Assembly: GCA_014529385.2 (NCBI GenBank)
Contig: CM043968.1
Span: 26,489,013-26,553,012, forward strand
Source of the DNA: Adiantum capillus-veneris
Taxonomy: Eukaryota > Streptophyta > Polypodiopsida > Polypodiales > Pteridaceae
DNA length: 64,000 nt
Direction: 5' to 3'
Below are positions 9,112-19,713 of the stretch, in pieces. Below the pieces are notes generated by a model. The model was not told the origin of the DNA. It made no database searches and worked only from the letters and a program-made list of their open reading frames with translations. The translations under genes and the position numbers were made by a program. The first letter of the stretch is position 1; the number at the start of each line of letters is the position of its first letter.

Positions 9112-11861
9112 GTGGTGTAGAGCATCAGGCGTGTGCTTTTCTGAAAGCATACTGGTCCCACAAAAGAGCAGGCAGAGCTTTATTTGAGGTATCTTCGCCC
9201 TCCAATCCGGACTTATTAGCCACTCCCACCCTTACTTCATCGCGCATCGGGCGCGCTCCCGTCTTCACCGCTCATGTCTTACAGGGCATAAGCCATTAAG
9301 ATTACTTGCAAGAGAAGGATCCAAGGTTTGTTTCGAGCTGCTGTTTTTCTCTCAGACGATACCATGCAGATGTTGATAGCTACCAAGCAGCATACTCTAA
9401 GTACTTGGCAAGCTTTCAAGAAAAAATTTGCCTGAAGTTATATGGTTTCTGACATTTTCCTTTGGAGTGCAACTTCTAGCAGAGTGGGGTATCCTGAAAT
9501 GCTTGCCATGGAACCCTAGCAGATTATAATTTGAAATTTCTCGACATCTCCTAGTAGATGTCTCTTCACGAGCAGATGACCTTGGAGGTTTAGTGCGATT
9601 GCTATCTTTGGACTACCATCGCTGCCAAAGCAACACTGTTTATCCAAGAGCTGACTGACCATGCTATGCTCAGCTACGACCCTATGGAATGAACCTAACC
9701 CTAATTTTTTTGGTGCAGGTTTTAGGACGGAGAGTCGGTCGACTTTTCGAGCTTGACTGATATGGAGATTGCTTTTTAAGTTTGAAATCTGTTGAGAACT
9801 TGTTTGGTGATCCTGTTGGAATTTGTTTGAAATGGATGGTATCTGTTTTGAACCTGTTTTGGTGCCGATTTGAAATAATTGACTCTGGTTTTAATACTGG
9901 TTTCATTGATTAGTGAGAAATGATGTTTGAGAATCTTTGTTCATACTCATGGCCTGGACCCTTGTGGTTATTTGCGGGGGGAGTATTGAATGATTGAAAA
10001 GTGTTGTTTTTATTCATGGTCCGGATCCTTGTGGTTATTTTACGGGGGGAGTATTGTTGTTGTGACTCCCGGCCCGGACCTTTGAGGGAGTCGTTGAATA
10101 TCTCCCGGCCCGGACTTCTAAGGTTATGCGAGAGGAGTTTTTATCGGCGGCTTTATGTTTCTATGTCTTGTAACATGCACATGTGAGCATTTGTGTTGCA
10201 TTGTAATGTGCCAACCACTGAATATTCCTTATTGGATGAGATCGCCTGGGTATGTAATTCTAGTGCATCAAGACACCCGTGGAAGATTAGTATGGTTTGG
10301 GTGTGATGGCTAATTTTACTACGCCGGAATATCGAGAGTCCCGATTTGGACGAAAGGAGAAGCTAACTCCTTGATCAAAAGAGCCGAAAGGAGAAGCTAA
10401 CTCCTTAAAAAAGAGCAAATTGATTTTCCCTCGGAATGTCCCTCGAAATTTTTTGAGCTAACTTCAGTTGTTTTGTAGATATGCTGTAATCGCGGAGGAT
10501 TACTCTCTTTCAGGAAGGGGAGATGTCAATCCATGCATGGTGACTTCGAGTCCTTGGTTTCCCTTGCCCATTTCTTGCTGTTTTGGATGGTGTGTTGGAA
10601 TCCACAGTGCAGTTAGTATCTTGGCGGATATTTTCTTTAGCCGTGTCGTTGGTTGCTTCATCTTTCGGATTTGTGGTCTGACGGTTGCTCTTCCCATTGC
10701 ATCTGAGTAGTAGTTCCCATGCCTTGTATTCGAGATTGATCTCTGGAGACTGTACCATACAGGACACACCTACTTACCTTATCCTTAGACCGGCAGATAG
10801 TGGTCCTTCTCGGACTAGGAACCAATCAGAGTTAGCCATGGCATTCTTCAAAGAGGGGAAATAGTTTTCTTGGTTCTCCGAGAGTTTGGTTCTATGTTCC
10901 ACAGGTATATTTTCTTTTTGATTCACCTACCTTGGGTGATCCAATTACACAGGCAGAGACTGTTGGAGCGTTATGAAAATTCTCTGTGGTTCGAGTGTTC
11001 TCCCTTCAGAGGGGGATATGCAGCCAGCTTGGGAGTCAGTTTTCAGGACTACTTTGATACAATTCATGTGGTTTCATGTGCAACGGAGAGGATTGACAGT
11101 CTATTTGGTGGCTTTCTATAACACCTTCTTCTCTTGCAAAGCTTCGAAGCAGGATCTTCTCTTGATCTTGCTGTGTTAGCTGCAGTCTCAGTATTGAGGT
11201 GTGTTCTTTGTGCTGGATGGTTGTTATCGATTCACTTTGAGAGTGGGGTGATACTTCCTTGGGATGTGTTCCAGACAGTTGAAGATCAGTTACAATTTCA
11301 CTCTCGATTCCGATGAAGTTCCTTCAGATACAGTTTTGCAGTTCATCATTGTATATGGTGGTTGGTGCAAAGATTTGGTTCTTAGTCATCGGACATATAA
11401 TTTCTTTGTAGCCGTAGTTGTCCCATTCTCTGGACTTCTTGTAGCAGCTCAGAGATTCTGGCATGTGGTATATGATCGGAGGTGCAGGTTTCCGACTCTT
11501 TCCTCGAGGGTGGAGCACTTCAGAGTTGGGAAATGATCCGGATACCAATATTTTATGCCTTTATACTCAGTTTTGATGCATTCTCTTGGAGGGGTCAACA
11601 TCAGTACCTTTTGCAGATGCTTGTTGTGCGACTAGTGAGTTGGTTGGCTTGAGGAAATTCTTGGTAGAGCTGGATTTACTTTCAACAACATTTGATTTCT
11701 TGGACGTCTTTGGGGGGTAGCAATTGGATTGTATATGTAGGATACTTTTCCACTGCGGAGTTTGTAGTAGATATCCTCGTCCACAAAACCCTCTCTTTCC
11801 AGTTGCAGATTTCTCACTCAAGCTTCCTGGTCCGACTTATTTTCTAGGAGCTGAGAGGGGG
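9112..11861. other. Unclassified region, probably retroelement interior or non-coding
   Basis: No reading frame here resembles a family I know, and open stretches are short. It contains a degenerate GC-rich direct repeat (9942-10,130; blocks around TGGNCCGGANCCTTGTGGTT followed by CGGGGGGAGTATTG). It also has an exact 22-bp pair (CGAAAGGAGAAGCTAACTCC plus TT) at 10,351 and 10,385. At 10,513-10,524 an AGGAAGGGGAGA tract before TGTCAATCC could be another polypurine/LTR junction. GAGCTGAGAGGGGG at 11,848-11,861 before TGTTAGAG looks like a second one. Confidence 0.4.
9942..10130 (+). repeat. Degenerate GC-rich direct repeats
   Basis: Two good copies (9942-9987 and 10,012-10,056) share GGACCCTTGTGGTTATTT-like text ending CGGGGGGAGTATTG. 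Two poorer copies follow, carrying CCCGGCCCGGAC. The role is unknown. Confidence 0.6.
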
Positions 11862-11954
11862 TGTTAGAGTTCAAGCATCTCTCTTGGTTCATCCAGTCGG
11901 GTCCGAGTTTCTTCCAAGCACAGGTGTTAGGGAGCGGGGACTGTTTTGTGGTTG

Positions 11955-13090
11955 TGTCCGACCAGTGTGAGGTAGGTTTCTCATGTCGGGTTGTGTCTAA
12001 CTAGTAGCCATGTTTAGCCGGGTTCCATGCCTAGTTGGCTCCTTGAGGCTTGGGATATTTTATCCCTGGCTCCCCCTATTTTTCACCAGGCATCTAGTGC
12101 CCATCTTCTATTTCTCTCCCTCTTTCCAAGGTTGTGGAGGTATAGGGCTGGGTCGGGCAGGCTGAGGTTTGACCTATATATGCAGGGGGAGGGTCACCTC
12201 TTACAGCATTGCAGTGTAGCCCAGAGGGGGACACCCTCCCTTGCGTGCCCCAAGGGGACTTGGTGCAGATGCAGGGCAGCCAACATAGATCATCTCTACG
12301 GTGTAGTGTTTCCTCACTGCAACCTTTCATAGGCCTTGTGACTATGCAGTGCCAGGAGGAGATGCACCAGATCTATGCTCTCTGAGCATGTTGGAGGTGA
12401 TGTCCATGTGGAGACCGTGTTAGTGGTCTCGTGCGCAGGAGCAGTTGGAAGTGTCAGTAGCAATCGTAGTTGTGTGTACCTCAGGTCTATCCAGTTGGCA
12501 TGTCCATTGTCACTTCTATGCCGGACCACCCTTGGTCACTTGTATGAGCAGCTTGTTATTACTGTGGGGAGCCTTTCCCAGATCTCTCTCTCTCTCCCTC
12601 TCCCTCTCTCTCTCTCATTCTCAGATGTCCAGTCTCTCTCTACCTTAGTGATTGTTCTTCTCCACATGTGTGTCTTGTTCATGTATTTGGCATTGCAAGT
12701 GTTCTATTTCGGAGTCGAGGTGCCCACCAGATCACAAGCCAGTTCGTCTTCATTGCATCTTCTGCTGCTACCTATGACATCTCTCCCTCAACACATCTCT
12801 ACCTCTCTCATTCTTTCTTTAAAAGGAACCATCATTCGTGCTAAGTAGCAAATATTCATGCAAGGAAAGAAGTGAAGATTTGTGGAAGTGTATCGTCTAG
12901 ATCTTGTCACCCTTTCAATTCCGCTGCACTTTGACAAAAAGTCTTCGGTTGTAGACATAAGTTGATGAGAGAGCTTGCTTCCCCATGATTTAGACGAAAG
13001 AGGGGTGGCTAAAATGGAGAGAAAATGTTGAGAATTCAGCTAGTTGATGGAATGTTTTGATGAAAAACAGTGATCTGTAATGAGAAAAGT
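11955..13090 (+). repeat. Interspersed repeat unit R1, copy 1, left part (LTR-like)
   Basis: It is collinear with 25,238-26,303. It carries a TATA-like box (GACCTATATATGCAGGG, about 12,170), a CT microsatellite (about 12,580-12,615) and a late part ending AAAAGT at 13,090. At that point a 5.9-kb element has inserted, and the unit resumes at 18,966. There is no reading frame of note. The layout suggests an LTR plus leader of some retroelement, but I cannot fix its ends. A polypurine-like tract and TGTTAGAG at 11,848-11,862 may mark its true start in this copy. Confidence 0.6.
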
Positions 13091-14417
13091 TGTTAGGTGC
13101 AGCGGAATGATTGTTTGCGCTTTGCTCAAGATGAGTGCTCCGAACTGTGCTCAAGGTTCCTTTTGTTCTTATGGAAGGTAGAGCCTTCCGTTCTTAATGA
13201 GAGAATGCTATGATCACAAACAAAGTGAATGGACACTGTGCGTGCAAGTGTATGAGACTGAGAGATAGAGAGATACGACACCAGAGACGTAAAACTCTCC
13301 TCCGAAGGCCCCACTCTCGTTGGCGAGAATGGTCTACTATTGATTGCACAATCTGGTACAACAGAGATAGAGATAGAGAGATACGACACCAGAGACGTAA
13401 AACTCTCCTCCGAAGGCCCCACTCTCGTTGGCGAGAATGGTCTACTATTGATTGCACAATCCGTTCTTAATGAGAGAATGCTATGATCACAAACAAAGTG
13501 AATGGACATTGTGCGTGCAAGTGTATGAGACTGAGAGATAGAGAGATACGACACCAGAGACGTAAAACTCTCCTCCGAAGGCCCCACTCTCGTTGGCGAG
13601 AATGGTCTACTATTGATTGCACAATCTGGTACAAATGGTATGCATGAGACTGATGCAAGTCTATGCTATGTCGACGATGATGACGGTGATGACGAAGTCG
13701 ACCTAAGGGCTGAAATCTGCAATCTTGCTACTGCTGTCCAAAAACGCTATGGGACTGAAAGCTGTTGCTAGGTCAAAAATGCTGATTCTGGGGCTGTTTT
13801 CCGTGGGTCTTTGACGCTGAAACTTTGCACTTTTAGGGCTGAAAACTGAGGTTCTTCATGGCTGAAAACTGAGGTCTTTACCGGGCTGAATCTGCCACAC
13901 TTTAGGTGAAAATTGCCGGTCTTAATCTGCTGCTGAAATCCAAAAACGCCAATGGAGCTGACGACCAAAAATTCTTCCAGTGGTTGATCCTTGCAAAAAC
14001 GCTAGGTGCTGGGTACTGTTGGCGATGCAGATTTGATGCCAAAACGCCAGGCTGGGGATGCTGTGCAAAAACGCTAGGAGAGGGAATCTGCTGCTTGGAG
14101 GGGAAAGTCCACCAAGGTTCTTGTGAGAAGTTGCCTGCTGAGCTTGGCTCCTGTTGCCTCTTCTGGCATTTAGTGCTAACTTTGGTTTGCTTATATATTT
14201 TCTCACCCAAATTGCTCTACCTACTTTTGTTGGAAAGTCACTTAAATTATTAAGTAAAAAATGCCAAAAATAGGTAAAATAGGCTAAATGCACTGGAAAA
14301 TTCCCCTGATGGATTCTGATGGGAATATTGATGATCATGTTGTGTGCAACCAGAGGATATGCATCTACACTAAGTGACTGGGCATGCACGGTCTACGAAT
14401 AGAACCACAAAAGTGCC
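13091..14417 (-). repeat. 3' LTR of the gag-only element, with internal tandem expansion
   Basis: It is homologous to 16,105-16,159 plus 17,857-18,871. It carries about three copies of a block of roughly 95-100 bp (ATACGACACCAGAGACGTAA to GGTCTACTATTGATTGCACA), where the other LTR has one. The outermost 94 bp of the LTR, present at 18,872-18,965, are missing at its interior edge. A U3 end deletion is therefore likely. Confidence 0.75.
13256..13632 (-). repeat. Tandem repeat inside the 3' LTR
   Basis: Three copies begin near 13,258, 13,366 and 13,530, each running from GAGATAGAGAGATACGACAC to the segment around ATTGATTGCACAAT. Between the second and third copies a longer stretch including TTCTTAATGAGAGAATGC is also duplicated. 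The corresponding place in the 5' LTR (about 17,975-18,080) is single copy, so the expansion arose after insertion or in this LTR only. Confidence 0.85.
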
Positions 14418-14660
14418 CAACACAAAACCATGAACATACCTATTCTATGTAAAGTGAATGGAAAAAATCTCGTCTTCTCTAAAGACCGTGTATGCAATGT
14501 AGATAAACATAGAGACGGAGTGATAAACCGTTCACTAAACATATGCAAACAATGAGATCGAATCTTTCTCTTATGATCTAGAAGAATCAACCGAGGCAAT
14601 TCACAGTGGAAATGCCCATGCGTGGTGCTCATACTTTCATGTGCTCGTTCTACAAATGTG

Positions 14661-15859
14661 TCATGCCAAGGAAGAGACATGGAATGTGACTTCCTTGAAT
14701 GCATACTTTTCAGCCTGTTCCTGAAAAATCCGCATACATCCGTGCTCATTTATGAGTGAAACGTGCTCAACGTGCCATATGTCATGTCTAGGAAAAGGGA
14801 TCACATAAAGACGCTGACTAAAATACAAGAAACGATCACGAATGGAACACTCGAACAATGCGTGCGTATCAATCATGCGAACACATAATACTTCCTGTGA
14901 GGGTTCTTTGGACCTAGGCTCGAGAGCCAAGATCGGTTCTTCGTGAATGATCGAATCGTCCTGTGGGGGTTCTTTGGACCTGGACTCGAAAGCCAAGATC
15001 GGTTCTTTGTGATTTATCGAATCTACAACGAGGTTAGCTTCGCTAGAAAAAGCATCCACTAACACATCATCCTTGTGAACAATCATATCATCTTCATGCA
15101 ACTCATCATGCTTGTGAGAAATCACATCTTGATCATGCAAATCATCATGCTTGTCTTTATCATCCAAATCATCATGCTCATCATTGTCAATCAAATCATC
15201 ATGCAAATCATTGTCATTCAAATCATCATGCTTCTCAAAATCATGCAAATCTTGTGTGTCGTGCTTGAGAGAAGAAGAGACTGAGAGAGTCTCCTTTCCC
15301 CAAATCTCTTGCATCTGTGCCTGAACTTGAGAATAGAGTCGACAGAACTCTTTGTTTTGTCAGTTGCTCTGTTCTTGTATTGCTTTGGCTTCCTTCCTTG
15401 CTGCTCTTCTTTCTGCACGTCTGCGTTCCATTTCTGCGATTCTTTCTGCATTTCTGCGATCCATTTCTGCTTTTCTTCCTGCATTTCTTCCTTCGCGTTC
15501 TAACTTCCTTTCCATAAACATATGGTTCAAAGTCTCCATAGGAGTTAGTGCAATCCTTGACGTAGATGGGGAAGGGGGAGGGTCGGAAAAACCTTATGGT
15601 GGGGAGAATTCTTCTTCGCCTCTCTCATGCTCATCACCTCCAAGCGAAGTAGCCATTCCGCTTCGAGTGATGACCATTCTGAAGTCATGGGTTCTTGTGG
15701 TCTTGGGTTCTTAAGTTCACGAGGAACTTGGGTTCTTGAGGTTTTCTTTCGCTTGCAAATCGTGTTTGAGAAGGATCTTCTTTTCACCCGAGTTCTACTC
15801 CTTTCTGCGGGCGCACCCCTTGGTAGCCTTGCGCTCACACCAAGGTTGCTTTTTCCCAC
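14661..15859 (-). pseudogene. Probable gag-region remnant of the gag-only element
   Basis: Three overlapping frames are visible (15,545-15,859; 15,218-15,484; 14,661-15,314). The middle one has a charged helix with repeated MQKE.QKW units (EEKQKWIAEMQKESQKWNAD), likely coiled coil. The last has a His/Asp-rich low-complexity array (KHDDLNDNDLHDDL type) encoded by an ATCATGCAAATC-type minisatellite. The position directly downstream of the primer site fits gag, and coiled coils are usual there. I see no zinc knuckle and no match to a family I can name. Frames do not connect without shifts. Confidence 0.4.
15075..15255 (-). repeat. AAATCATCATGC minisatellite in the gag-like region
   Basis: CAAATCATCATGC-type units recur at irregular 12-36 bp spacing and encode the His/Asp array on the minus strand. 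Confidence 0.75.
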
Positions 15860-16085
15860 CTCACGTCGATTGGCCGGCCGCTAAGTGCACGGTCCGCTCT
15901 CAATGAGTGAAAAGAGACACAAGGGGAGGTTGGACAAGCCCTTCTTTCCTGGGATTCCTATTACTCTTGAAAAACACGATTAGGAATCGACACGCCCAAG
16001 CGAACTTGGGTTCGTGCGACCGCAACAAGCAAAAAAAAAATTCTTGTGATTCTTGTGGTTCTTTCCTTGAGTGATACAGAACACT

Positions 16086-16103
16086 GCCAAAGCTCTGATA
16101 CCA
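16086..16103 (-). other. Primer-binding site (initiator-Met tRNA type)
   Basis: The minus strand reads TGGTATCAGAGCTTTGGC. The first 12 bases match the classical plant iMet primer site exactly. It is one base from the LTR end CCTAACA at 16,105. Confidence 0.85.
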
Positions 16104-16104
16104 A

Positions 16105-18965
16105 TGTTAGGTGCAACGGAATGATTGTTTGCACTTTGCTCAAGATGAGTGCTCCGAATTGAAACCGGCCGGTAGGGCGGTAGATGTTGGCTTTCACCCG
16201 AAATTCTTTACTTTAGACACACACAGAGCACTTTGCAGAGGTAACCTGTAACGGGGATTAACACCTAAGTACACACACGGCTCGGAAGCTAGAATGCTCC
16301 GAGCAGACATCGACAACCTGTAGGCCCCAAAATTGGCGCTCCTTTCGGTATTTCTTTTTACTTTGAGAGGAGAGGGTAAAGTACAAAGTAGAGTCCTGGG
16401 AATCCTTTGTCTATATCTAACTAGATACCACTTGATTTGGCCAAATTTCGGCAGCATAACAACCCCAAAACTTGCGCGAAACCAATTTTCTTGCTGGAAC
16501 TCACTTCCACTGGCATAAACCCTCTGATTCCTGCCCAAAAACAGTAAATTCAGCACGCTGTATTTATTGGTTTTTGCCCTGTTTTCAGCCCCAAACAGTC
16601 CCCTAACTGTCCTCTGCCAGCGGGGCACGATTCCCAATGGTCCTAGCGTCCGTATGGCTGAAAAACAGTTAATCTTCTGCGCGTACACAATGCTGAATTT
16701 GCACCTGTACGGTGAGGTTATGACCCTCACCGGTGCCTGCTTTGGAGTAGCAGCTAGCTACCCTTGTTCCTGCTCAAGGAGGCTCTTGCCTCAGCACAAA
16801 AGCATGAAACCACACAGTTGTACATCAGTCAAATGAAGAGCCCTCTTGTGGGGCATCACATAACTGCACGTAGGGGAGAGAGAGAGCAGTGTGTAGTGTG
16901 CAGGGCATCACTCCTAGCACCACACATGGGAGGGAAAGAAAGCACTCCATAGCTCTTAACCTGTGACAGGTTCTCAATGAAACATCCCCTCAGCATAAAT
17001 CAAGCGTCCCCTCTTCTGCCCTTGACCTGTAATGTATCTGTGAACAAATAGATGCAAAAAGGGGAAGATTTCCATGGCTGTCAAAACCTGCGTATCGCTG
17101 AAAATGCAGCAAAACAGCCCTGCAAACACGCATCTGATGCCTTCCAATGCTGAAAATGAGCTCCTTGGACCTAGGCAAAGTCATGGGAAGCTCAAAAATG
17201 GAGAGAAATGGCTGAAAATCAGCGTTAACAGCCTCCAAAACTGCTCCAAAAAGTCAGTTACGAGTTCTTGTTCTCCCAAACTTGGTAAATTGACCAAAAA
17301 GTGCCACTTGGCACTCATACATACAATTTCCCTGCATTGGACTTCTCGCTTAAAAATCTCTCAATTGGTGCATCAGTTGACTTTGCAGCAGAGTAATAAA
17401 ATGTTCCTCTTGTCATTCCGAAGGTAATGACGCGAACACATTTCATGGCCCAAAATAGCAGTTCCCTAATTTTTAGGAGATGCTTCCGTTGGGCTCCCAT
17501 TGGTCATCTGACCATCTATCCTCATTGGGACCGCATCCAAAAGTGCAATGTGGCCCAACTGTTGGCTACTTTCTGTTGGTGATCCCACCTTGACTTTATG
17601 CCTTTATTGAGTTCACTTTCTAGTATCCACCAACTTGCTAAGTGCGACGGGGGGACCTACATGATCTTGAACTGAGCTTAGACATCCTTTTACTTTACGA
17701 GTTCCAGTGCAAACCAACTTTCCGTCTGCGACCGTTCGCATTGGCCATACAATGTTCGACCATATGCAACTTCAAAAAGAGGGTCTCAAAAATTAAACAA
17801 AAATCATTGGAAAGAAACCAACAACTAAGGTTAGCAGTTGACACGTCCTCGTGACACGAACTGTGCTCAAGGTTTCTTTTGTTCTTATGGAAGGTAGAGC
17901 CTTCTGTTCTTAATGAGAGAATGCTATGATCACAAACAAAGTGAATGGACATTGTGCGTGCAAGTGTATGAGACTGAGAGATAGAGAGAGAAGAGAGATA
18001 CGACACCAGAGACGTTGTAAAACCCTCCTCCGAAGGCCCCACTCTCGTCGGCAAAAGTGGTCTACTTATGATTGCACAAAGTGGTACAAATGGTATGCAT
18101 GAGACTGATGCAAGTCTAGGTTATGTGGACGATGACGACGATGATGACGAAGACGACCTAAGGACTGAAATCTGCAATCTTGCTACTGCTGTCCAAAAAC
18201 GCTATGGGCTGAAATCTGTTGCTAAGTCAAAAACGCTGATTTTGGGGCTGTTTTCCGTGGGTCTTTGACGCTGAAAATTTGCAGTTTTAGGGCTGAAAAC
18301 TGAGGTTCTTCATGGCTGAAAACTGAGGTCTTTACCCGGCTGAATCTGCCACACTTTAGGTGAAAATTGCCGGTCTTAATCTGTTGCTGAAATCCAAAAA
18401 CGCCAATGGAGCTGATGACCAAAAACGCTAGCAGTGGTTGATCCTTGCAAAAATGCTAGGTGCTGGGTACTGTTGGCGATGCAGATTTGATGCCAAAACG
18501 CCAGGCTGGGGATGCTGTGTAAAAACGCTAGGAGAGGGAATCTGCTGCTTGGAGGGGAAAGTCCACCAAGGTTCTTGTGAGAAGTTGCCTGCTGAGCTTG
18601 GCTCCTGTTGCCTCTTCTGCCATTTAGTGCTAACTTTGGGTTGCTTATATGTTTTCTTACCCAAATTGCCCTACCTACTTTTGTTGGAAAGTCACTTAAA
18701 TTAATAAGTGAAAAATGCCAAAAATAGGTAAAATAGGCTAAATGCACTGGAAAATTCTCCTGATGGAATCTGATGGGAATACTGATGATCATGCTGTGTG
18801 CAACGAGAGGATATGCATCTACACTAAGTGACTGGGCATGCACGGTCTACGAATAGACTCACAAAAGTGCCAGATCACTTCTAAGCTAGATTGACTGGAC
18901 TGACTGAACCCTTGTCGTGCTGTAGCTTGTCCACGGACACATAGGGTTGGATGTGTCACGTGACA
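16105..18965 (-). repeat. 5' LTR of the gag-only element, interrupted by a solo LTR
   Basis: The LTR is 16,105-16,159 plus 17,862-18,965, about 1.16 kb in total. Homology to the left LTR breaks off at CCGAA (16,158) and resumes at CGAACTGTGCTCAAGG (17,857). This is what an insertion with a 5-bp target duplication produces. Confidence 0.8.
16160..17856 (-). mobile_element. Solo LTR (1,697 bp) of the TGTCACGAGG Gypsy family, nested
   Basis: On the minus strand it begins TGTCACGAGGACGTG and ends GGTTTCA. It is flanked by CGAAT (16,155-16,159) and CGAAC (17,857-17,861), a 5-bp target duplication with one change. Its first 300 bases align with the LTRs at 5859, 8145 and 24,233. A later part (GAGGCAAGAG next to TGTACAACTGTGTGG) aligns with the 24,233 copy around 24,755-24,835. 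No internal coding sequence is present, so this is most simply a solo LTR left by LTR-LTR recombination. Confidence 0.75.
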
Positions 18966-19385
18966 AAAGTGGTGTAGGGTGATGAAAAAGAGACCTTCCA
19001 AGGTTGGATATGATTGTGGAAAGCTTCAAAATGCAGAAGAATGTTGCAAAATCTGAGCTTTCAGTTTCCTGACAACACCTTTGAAGTTCAAACTTGCAAA
19101 TTCTTTGGCCACTTGTCAAAAGACTGGATTTGGTCAAAAGACTTAAATTTAAATTCTTTTTGTCCACTTAGAAATTAAAAATGTGTGTGAACACACATTT
19201 TTAATGTTGTAACTTTTTTGTCGCCCAATGTTCTAGTCCCAAAATGACAGCGATAGTTACCACTTGTTTACATGCTAGAAAAACATGTTAGCACTCCAAA
19301 CAACATATGCCATGGTTTTCAGAGTAGGTATCTCCATTTTTGGAAACTTTTCACAACATTGATGCAAGAAAGTAGCATTAAAAAA
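18966..19385 (+). repeat. Interspersed repeat unit R1, copy 1, right part
   Basis: It is collinear with 26,299-26,735, from GGTGTAGGGTGATG through CAACATTGATGCAAGAAAGT. It contains the hairpin-forming sequence at 19,177-19,202 (arms AAAAATGTGTG and CACACATTTTT, 4-base loop), conserved in the other copy. Confidence 0.8.
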
Positions 19386-19713
19386 AAGTAAGCACATACA
19401 TAGGCTATGCAATGCAACATTGATAAAGACTGTCCCTGTTCGTGACCCTATGATTAGAGGATGTTCCGGTGCAAGTACATGATGGTACCAAAGCCGGTAG
19501 AAAGTAGCACACATGACATTTCGAGACATGTACATGCGAGCACGAATCTTGGTGGAACACAAGTCCATTTCTCCACGCATGAACTCAAGGTCCACGATCC
19601 AACGAAACGAAGCCTAAGAACACCTGAAAAGAGGTTTTAAGTTAGGAGGTGTCTTCATTGTATTTCTTCAATGCAATTATCCCAATGGCTTTGGAAGCAG
19701 TCAAAGGGTGACA
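19386..19713 (-). repeat. 3' LTR fragment of a Gypsy remnant
   Basis: On the minus strand the LTR starts TGTCACCC at 19,713, just after the purine tract CGAAACGGGGGAGAGGA (19,714-19,730). It runs left to the R1 junction. I see nothing else in it. Confidence 0.55.

Larger units (their letters stand above)
13091..18965 (-). mobile_element. LTR retrotransposon, gag-only (non-autonomous), nested in repeat R1
   Basis: The ends TGTTAGG (left) and GTGACA (right), read on the minus strand, give TGTCACGTG...CCTAACA. AAAGT flanks both sides (13,086-13,090 and 18,966-18,970). The paralogous repeat at 26,299-26,303 has a single AAAGT and no insertion. A perfect initiator-Met primer site faces left at 16,086-16,103, so the element is on the minus strand with its 5' LTR on the right. 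The interior is only about 1.7 kb and shows no protease, RT or integrase. The 5' LTR is interrupted by a solo LTR. Confidence 0.82.

Noticed and set aside
12094-12848. Overlapping frames on both strands in R1 (12.0-12.8 kb), considered as a host gene
   Set aside because: The other R1 copy at 25.3-26.0 kb does not preserve any of these frames, and the region has promoter/LTR-like features instead.
15075-15284. Open plus-strand frame rich in Ile/Met (NHIIFMQLIMLV type), looks like a membrane segment
   Set aside because: It is the antisense reading of the ATCATGCAAATC minisatellite; the minus strand carries the gag-like frame and the primer site sets the direction.
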